Positions 59,188-64,000 of a stretch of DNA of 64,000 bases are shown here, piece by piece. The position numbers were made by a program, and so were the translations under genes. Source of the stretch: Chloroflexota bacterium (lineage in GTDB: Bacteria > Chloroflexota > Limnocylindria > Limnocylindrales > CSP1-4); contig JAHBUZ010000009.1 in the NCBI GenBank assembly GCA_019637815.1, forward strand, positions 62,001-126,000. Direction: 5' to 3'. The stretch's first letter is position 1. Each line of letters begins with the position of its first letter. The notes beneath the pieces are model-generated. The model was not told where the DNA came from and did not search any database. It saw only the letters and a list, made by a program, of their open reading frames with translations.

Positions 59188-59996
59188 CGTTGAGCACGGG
59201 CCGTTGGTGTCGCCACGTCGAGCCGCCGATGCACCCAGGAGAGCATCGTCAGGAGGTCGTAGGCATCCTGCTCGGTGACCGTCGCGTGGATGCGAGGCAC
59301 GTGGGCCGGGTTGTTCCGGAACACCTTGAACAGGCCGCGGATGACCGACGCGAGGCCTTCGTGCTCGTTCCTGTCGGTCTCGTCCCGCAGGTCGTTGACG
59401 TGGAGATACGGCCCCTCACCGCCCAGGTTGAACGCCGTGTTCGCCAGCATGACGCCGTCCTCGGTCAGTCTCGTGATCTGGCGGAGCCTGTCAGCCACGG
59501 ACTTGGTCGCCTCGAACACGGCGTGGAAGTAGTCCTTGGCGACCAGCTCCTCGGTGCAGAACCGCAGGACCTCCGAGTGCACCTGCCGATGCTCGAGCTC
59601 CGCGCGAAGCCGGTCGGCGCGGCGACGTGCCTCGGCCGGGGTCGTCGCCTTGGGCACCTGGAACATCCTGCCGTCGGTCCCGGCCTTCCACCCGACCAAC
59701 GCCAGTGGACCGTTCAGGGTCGCCACGTAGGACTCACCCGCTGCCACATCGTCCATGAAGTTCGCTGGCGCGATGGTCACCTCCAGGAACCGCACGATGC
59801 CGTTCGCCGAGCGGGTGCGCTCCTGGAGCGCGACGAGGACATCGTGCACCCGGACCCACTTGGTGTCCTTCGAGGACTCATCGATACCGACGGCTGCGAA
59901 GAAGTGTGTCAGCTTCCACCCGCTGAATCCGGCACCCACGACCTTGGCGATCGCCTCGATCTCTGCCTGTGTGAATGGCGGAAGGACGGTTGCCAT
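59184..59996 (-). CDS. TIGR02391/HEPN-like protein (abortive-infection type)
   Basis: A 270-residue protein. The C-terminal half fits the TIGR02391 family: ELVAKDYFHAVFEATKSVADRLRQIT, DGVMLANTAFN, and GLASVIRGLFKVFRNNPAHVPR. R227-x4-H232 is the Rx4-6H motif of HEPN ribonucleases. The N-terminal 130 residues are unassigned. Its stop overlaps the PIN-domain frame, so the two are probably co-expressed; a PIN and a HEPN partner could form a toxin pair or a two-nuclease defence module. Confidence 0.75.
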   Translation of the reverse strand: MATVLPPFTQAEIEAIAKVVGAGFSGWKLTHFFAAVGIDESSKDTKWVRVHDVLVALQERTRSANGIVRFLEVTIAPANFMDDVAAGESYVATLNGPLALVGWKAGTDGRMFQVPKATTPAEARRRADRLRAELEHRQVHSEVLRFCTEELVAKDYFHAVFEATKSVADRLRQITRLTEDGVMLANTAFNLGGEGPYLHVNDLRDETDRNEHEGLASVIRGLFKVFRNNPAHVPRIHATVTEQDAYDLLTMLSWVHRRLDVATPTARAQR

Positions 59997-60033
59997 CGCG
60001 TCTCCCTACGTCTGCGCTGGACGCCGACCCGCC

Positions 60034-60702
60034 CTATCGAGCACAAGGGGCCACCGCCAGGACGTCCTCGCGTGTGACCCAGATGATGCCGATCACCAGG
60101 GTGGAGAGCTGCTGCCCGATCTCGCCGACGAGGTCGCGGTAGCGGGGATGGTCCGGCAGGGCGATGGCGACCGTGGTGCCCGGTCGGGTCCCGAGTACCC
60201 GCATCGACCCCAGGATGGCTGTCGCGAGCCAGTGGTGGGCCTGGATGGTCGGGTTCGTGCGCTTGACCTCGCCGGCGCGACGCGGATCGGCATAGGTCGA
60301 CGGCGGCCACCCCTTGACCTCGACCACGAGTTCCCGCCCGTCCTTCATCGCCCGGATGTCATCGCCTCGCTGCCGTCGAGCCGTTTCCGCGGTGGACAGG
60401 ATGGACCAGGCATCCTGCTCGAGTCTCCGGACCACCGCAGCCTGCACGTTGCCCTCCCAGTCCCAGGCCGTCGTGTGAGGTGTGCGGGCCTGTGCTGCTG
60501 CGGCGCCTGGCGAGCGAGAGATCGGCGGTACGCCCGCCACGAGAGGCCGGAAGTGCTCGAGTGCCGCCGCGACCTGCTGATCGTCGAGCACCCATGACCC
60601 GCCCTTGCCCGGCGTGATTCCTGGATAGGCGCCGCGCAGCCACCGCCGAACGACCGCCGGCCCGATGCCGAGCTCGTTCGCCAGGTCACTTGGTGTGGTC
60701 AT
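60034..60702 (-). CDS. Predicted PD-(D/E)XK-fold nuclease with N-terminal helix-turn-helix
   Basis: A 222-residue protein. The first 50 residues look like a DNA-binding helix-turn-helix (PSDLANELGIGPAVVRRWLRGAYPG). The C-terminal half has EGNVQAAVVRRLEQDAWSILSTAETARRQRGDDIRAMKDGRELVVEVKGWP, in which D114/D115, E128 and K130 form a PD-(D/E)XK site. I chose the ATG at 60702, preceded by GAGGT; ATG 60720 is the alternative. It may be a restriction-like or repair-like nuclease. It is divergent from the HNH gene. Confidence 0.7.
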   Translation of the reverse strand: MTTPSDLANELGIGPAVVRRWLRGAYPGITPGKGGSWVLDDQQVAAALEHFRPLVAGVPPISRSPGAAAAQARTPHTTAWDWEGNVQAAVVRRLEQDAWSILSTAETARRQRGDDIRAMKDGRELVVEVKGWPPSTYADPRRAGEVKRTNPTIQAHHWLATAILGSMRVLGTRPGTTVAIALPDHPRYRDLVGEIGQQLSTLVIGIIWVTREDVLAVAPCAR

Positions 60703-60900
60703 CGGTGATACCTCGGCCATCGCAGACGTCCGGCGATCCTCGCTGGGACGAGCCGTTGCCGATGGGCGTCCATCGTAGTGCTGGGCGAGCCAGGCGCGTG
60801 AGTGGCCTCGTTCTGACGATCGATGTCTCCCGACGGCTTCGGCCCGATCGTCCACATCGAGACCGGGCATTAGACGTAAGGTCGCGACTATCCTGCCGGC

Positions 60901-62256
60901 ATGACAGCGGAACCCTCTGGTGGCCCGCGTCCGCGCAGCCCCATCCCCAAGCGCCTCCGGTTCGAGGTCTTCAAGCGCGACAGGTTCGCCTGTGTCTACT
61001 GCGGAGGCACACCGCCTTCGTCGGTCCTCCAGCTCGATCACGTCGAACCGCACTCCGCGGGCGGTGCCGACGACGAGACCAACCTGGTGACCGCGTGTGT
61101 GGACTGCAACGCCGGGAAGTCGAACCGACCCCTGGGCGAGGTCAGACCCCGCATCGCCGCGGCGGCAGCCGACGAGATGCAGGAGCGCCTCGACCAGTTG
61201 CGCGCATATCGGGCGTGGCGGACGGAGTTCGACGAGGAGCTCCGGGCCGAGCTGGACACCGTCTGGGAGGCATGGATCGCCGCCTTCGGCGGCTACGAGG
61301 ACGAGGGGTCGTTCCACTCGCCACGCATGGACTGGCCCGATGCCAAGAGCGTGATGGGGTTCATGCTCGAGCTCCCGATGCCCCGGATCGAGGAGGCCGT
61401 CCGGATCGCCGCCTGGAAGTGGCGCAAGGAGGGCCTCTCGCGGTCGTCGGTCATCCGCTACTTCTACGGGACCATGCGCGGGATGGTGAAGCGCGCCGAG
61501 GAGGAGCGCCAGCTGCTCTCGGTGACATGGGAGGCGCTCGTCGAGCGGGTGCCGATGCTCGTGACCATCCGCGACGATCTCGTCCGGTTCGACCCTGCGG
61601 ACCCCTGGCACGTCTGCGGCGAGCGCATCTGGACCGACGGCTGGTGGGAGACGTCCACCGACGGCGGCCAGCGGCTGGTACCAGGCCCGATGGAGCGGAT
61701 CCTCGACCTCGTCGGTCCCAGGAGCGACTACCGGGCCGACCCCGTGCTCGGTTCCCACACCGCGCGCGACCTGGCGCTCAGGACGATCAAGGGCGACCTG
61801 CCCCTGTGTGGACAGGTCTGCGACTGTGGCCGCCCGAAGCGGCCGGTGCGCGAGGAGGACTACCCGCGATGCCGTCGGTGCGGGCAGGTGACCGCGCCGG
61901 TGGACCGAAGGGAGAGCTGCATCGCGGTTCCCATCGAACAGGATGGCACGTGGTTCGACCCGGTCCGGTTCGGGATGGAGGCGTCGCTCCTCCGGTGCGA
62001 GATCGCCGAGAAGTGGACGAGGTATCGGCGACTCGCAGAACGAGTGTCGCCGACCATCCCGGTCCGATGTCCCCAGTGCCGCACGCCCCAGGGCGGATAC
62101 CACCATCCAGGGTGCAGCAGCGCGGCATGCCCGATCTGCGGATCCGGTCCCGGATGCGACCGACGGGGCCATCGAGCGGAGCCGATGGGGGTGTCCGTGA
62201 AGCAGGCGATGGCTCGTCTGCACATGATGGGTCCCCGGAAGCAAGCCGACACGTAG
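60901..62256 (+). CDS. HNH endonuclease with extra zinc-binding modules
   Basis: A 451-residue protein. The N-terminal HNH domain has C31-x2-C34, LQLDHVEPHSAGG with D46-H47, N61 and C66-x2-C69-N70. A central helical region (about 85-260) has no clear family. The C-terminal third has further CxC/CxxC pairs (CGQVCDCG, CRRCG, CPQCR, CPICG), suggesting extra zinc ribbons. TATCCT ends 6 bases before the ATG with no ribosome binding site, so the message may be leaderless. Target sites cannot be told. Confidence 0.85.
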   Translation: MTAEPSGGPRPRSPIPKRLRFEVFKRDRFACVYCGGTPPSSVLQLDHVEPHSAGGADDETNLVTACVDCNAGKSNRPLGEVRPRIAAAAADEMQERLDQLRAYRAWRTEFDEELRAELDTVWEAWIAAFGGYEDEGSFHSPRMDWPDAKSVMGFMLELPMPRIEEAVRIAAWKWRKEGLSRSSVIRYFYGTMRGMVKRAEEERQLLSVTWEALVERVPMLVTIRDDLVRFDPADPWHVCGERIWTDGWWETSTDGGQRLVPGPMERILDLVGPRSDYRADPVLGSHTARDLALRTIKGDLPLCGQVCDCGRPKRPVREEDYPRCRRCGQVTAPVDRRESCIAVPIEQDGTWFDPVRFGMEASLLRCEIAEKWTRYRRLAERVSPTIPVRCPQCRTPQGGYHHPGCSSAACPICGSGPGCDRRGHRAEPMGVSVKQAMARLHMMGPRKQADT

Positions 62257-62330
62257 GACCTCGCGGGGGTCGTCGGGCCCACGCCGTGGCAGTCACGGCG
62301 TCCTACGGCAGTCCGGGGGTTTCCTAAAAT

Positions 62331-62349
62331 CGAACATCTGTTCTATCCT
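62331..62349 (+). promoter_or_regulatory. LexA/SOS-box-like promoter
   Basis: CGAACATCTGTTC (62331-62343) matches the Gram-positive-type LexA box core GAAC-N4-GTTC and sits directly before a -10-like TATCCT (62344-62349). The -10 ends 8 bases before the ATG at 62358. A weak -35 (TTCCTA, 62321-62326) is 17 bases upstream. Confidence 0.55.
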
Positions 62350-62357
62350 CCCAAGCC

Positions 62358-62666
62358 ATGAGCGCACTTGCCGTCGGACCCGGAACCACCGTCAGGATCC
62401 CCGTCGCCAGGTCGGAGGTCACGCTCGATCGCCGCTTCGAGGCTGGGACCTGGACGGTGGAGGCGACCGCAGGTCGCTGGTATGTCCGTCTCCGCCTGAG
62501 CTGGTACATCCGCGGCGAGTGCGCTCGATCGGACATCCTGGGCGGTATCTACTTGGCGATCCACGTTGACGGCTGGACATGCGCCGAGCCGCCAGAGCCG
62601 ATCATCCATGTCGAGTGGCACACGCTCGGTGAGTTGGTCGCCCGCTACGAGGGAGTGCCTCTCTGA
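62358..62666 (+). CDS. Small protein of unknown function, possibly SOS-regulated
   Basis: A 102-residue soluble protein, MSALAVGPGTTVRIPV..., rich in Trp and charged residues (TAGRWYVRLRLSWYIRGECARSD) and ending YEGVPL. I recognise no domain. No ribosome binding site is visible; the promoter layout suggests a leaderless message under a LexA-type box. Confidence 0.65.
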   Translation: MSALAVGPGTTVRIPVARSEVTLDRRFEAGTWTVEATAGRWYVRLRLSWYIRGECARSDILGGIYLAIHVDGWTCAEPPEPIIHVEWHTLGELVARYEGVPL

Positions 62667-62812
62667 AAGACCACTCTCCCGATGACAGGGTCGCGGCGGC
62701 CGGTGGTTCCTCCCGCCGATCGGACGAAACCCATGGTCCACGCCCGCGCCCCGTGCACGATCCAGCTCGCGCAGCCCGTGCTCGACCTTGCCCTCCATGG
62801 CACCATGGCGCT

Positions 62813-63505
62813 GTGAAGTCGCGCAGCCCCGCGCCTCTCGTCGTTCGTCGGTCGGACCCCAGGCCGCTCCGTGGCGCCCGTCTCACCGGCGCGATCCTGG
62901 CGTTGCTCGCCTGTGTCATCGGTCACGAGATGTCATACCTCGTGCGGTTCGGCGCAGGCTCGGGGTACGAGGCCGCGATGTCCAGGACGGGACACGATGG
63001 CTACTGGCTGGCCTTCATCGTGCTGGTCCTCGGGTCAGTCCTCACGCTCGCGACCATCACCGTCATGCAACTGCTCCGACTGCAGCGGGAGGCCGGCGCC
63101 GGCCCCGTGGTCGATGAGGGTGGCTCCCTGCGGGCGTTCCTGTCGTCGGCGCGTCGCACGTGGACCCAGCTCGCGGTGGTCGCCGGCCTGGTGTATACGC
63201 TCCAGGAGAACGGTGAGGCCCTGCTGGCAGGCATGCCGCTCCCGGGGCCTGCACTGCTGATCGGGCATGATCTGACCGCGGCTCTCGTGATCCTGGGCGC
63301 CACGCTGATCGTGTCGGTGGTCGTCGCGCTCGTCCGTTGGCGCCGCACGGTGCTGTTGGGCCGTCTTGCCACGGCCGTGGCCGTGTGGCCGCGGACACGC
63401 AGCTCGCGGCCGTATCCCCTCGACCTGCGGCCGGTGGTCGCGATCCGCGTGGCCTCGCTCGGGCTCAGGGATCCGCCACCGGTGGGCTGTCCGTCCATCC
63501 ACTAG
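62813..63505 (+). CDS. Membrane protein of unknown function
   Basis: A 230-residue protein with about four membrane segments (GAILALLACVIGHEMSYLV, YWLAFIVLVLGSVLTLATITVMQLL, TWTQLAVVAGLVYTLQENG, LTAALVILGATLIVSVVVALV). The GTG at 62813 places a short charged N-terminus before the first segment; an upstream GTG at 62753 would add a shadow-like Arg-rich 20 residues. The His and Glu residues (GHEMSY, QENGEAL, GHDLTA) inside or next to segments could bind metal or haem, but no family is recognised. Confidence 0.65.
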   Translation: MKSRSPAPLVVRRSDPRPLRGARLTGAILALLACVIGHEMSYLVRFGAGSGYEAAMSRTGHDGYWLAFIVLVLGSVLTLATITVMQLLRLQREAGAGPVVDEGGSLRAFLSSARRTWTQLAVVAGLVYTLQENGEALLAGMPLPGPALLIGHDLTAALVILGATLIVSVVVALVRWRRTVLLGRLATAVAVWPRTRSSRPYPLDLRPVVAIRVASLGLRDPPPVGCPSIH

Positions 63506-63589
63506 GCGATCGGGACCTTCGCGGCGCCCGTCCGCCGCGTGCTACCGAGGCCGCCCGGCGATCCGGTGCGGCCGGTCTCCGAGGATCCC

Positions 63590-64000
63590 ATGTCGTATCC
63601 GCCTGCGTCTCGGATCGAGGCGCGACCTGATGATGGACGCCGCGGGCGCACCATCGCGATCCTGCTCCTCGCCCTACTCGTGACCCTCCTGGTCGCAGCC
63701 TGCGGGAGCGGACCCGCCGCCACCCTCGTCACCTATCAGCGTGACTGGCCAGACGGCTACCACGAGGAGCTCACCGTGACCGACGATGGCAGGGTCACGA
63801 TGCGCCACGGCCAGAGCCTCGAACGCCTGACGCTGGCCACGGACCAGCTCGGAGCGCTGCGCGATGCGCTGGGCACCGGACTGCCTGCTGGCGACCAGGG
63901 TGACAGCCTGGTACGCACGGTGGTCCTCGGCAACGGGACGACCCACTCGCCCGTCCGGGTCGAGGCAGGCAGCGTCATCGAGATGCTGGAGATCCTCATG
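63590..64000 (+). CDS. Lipoprotein of unknown function, cut by window end
   Basis: The frame is open from ATG 63590, preceded by GAGGA, to the last base (137 codons). MSYPPASRIEARPDDGRRGRT is a long positive N-terminus, then AILLLALLVTLLVAAC carries lipobox VAAC, followed by a beta-rich domain (LVTYQRDWPDGYHEELTVTDDGRVTMRHG). The pattern resembles secreted protealysin-inhibitor-like or emfourin-type domains, but I would not name it. Confidence 0.6.
   Translation, partial: MSYPPASRIEARPDDGRRGRTIAILLLALLVTLLVAACGSGPAATLVTYQRDWPDGYHEELTVTDDGRVTMRHGQSLERLTLATDQLGALRDALGTGLPAGDQGDSLVRTVVLGNGTTHSPVRVEAGSVIEMLEILM

Noticed and set aside
56550..62300. Integration of the defence island at tRNA-Asn by an integrase
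   Set aside because: No integrase gene and no second copy of the tRNA 3' end (TTCGAGTCCTACC...) were found in the window, so integrative transfer is only a possibility.

Overview
The window is uniformly GC-rich with G/C at nearly every third codon position. Genes are tightly packed, with many ATGA, GTGA and TGATG overlaps, and are mostly ordinary metabolic and transport genes. The lineage is not resolved. Secretion signals ending in AQSPA-type sequences, a type 2 isopentenyl-diphosphate isomerase, F420/FMN luciferase-like enzymes and several apparently leaderless promoters fit a high-GC Chloroflexota (for example a Limnocylindria-like soil lineage) or an actinomycete. There is no rRNA and only one tRNA gene.

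Bases 1-25,700 form a large catabolic and uptake region. A first operon (2-9215) runs from the tail of an RpiR-type regulator through two adjacent class III CoA-transferases, an enoyl-CoA hydratase, a thiolase-fold Ltp2-like aldolase with its DUF35 partner, a flavin reductase, flavin prenyltransferase UbiX, a UbiD decarboxylase and a Pht5-like protein. A second operon (9352-16890) carries a NitT/TauT-type ABC importer, a type 2 IPP isomerase (which could supply the prenyl donor for UbiX), a second UbiD with a small zinc ribbon, and a TAXI-like binding-fold protein. A tripartite tricarboxylate transporter (16994-20188) and a second Pht5-like gene follow. On the opposite strand lie two luciferase-like oxidoreductases, a third Pht5-like gene and an MmgE/PrpD protein. 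Together these look like machinery for importing aromatic or other carboxylic acids, activating them with CoA, and decarboxylating them with prenylated FMN. Parts resemble the anaerobic phthalate pathway, but the substrate is not proven.

Bases 25,700-31,750 hold an HTH protein, a 0.9 kb noncoding array of dyad-symmetric repeats in both orientations, a DUF2252 protein and a large GAF/PAS histidine kinase. Bases 31,900-46,620 carry two three-gene ABC importers of the ferric/polyamine type. They bracket a dienelactone hydrolase, a fumarate-reductase-like flavoprotein, an MFS exporter, a metallo-beta-lactamase-fold protein and an Old Yellow Enzyme/TMADH-type reductase. Three importer operons in the window share a promoter design in which a palindrome (GSAAC-N4-GTTSC or a variant) fills the spacer directly after a TTGAC -35 box. 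A fourth carries the same palindrome just upstream of its -35 box.

Bases 46,650-49,950 are the known transglutaminase / alpha-E / circularly permuted ATP-grasp trio. Bases 49,950-56,550 are accessory DNA: repeat clusters, an intact IS256-family element with perfect 28-bp ends, a ribbon-helix-helix/MazF toxin-antitoxin pair, a zinc alcohol dehydrogenase, a lipoprotein RNase with a barstar-like inhibitor, and a 180-bp MITE-like element with a target duplication. After tRNA-Asn (56,550) comes a small defence-like island: SIR2-domain protein, PIN protein, TIGR02391/HEPN-like protein, PD-(D/E)XK-like nuclease and HNH endonuclease. The window ends with a LexA-box-preceded small gene, a membrane protein and a truncated lipoprotein gene.
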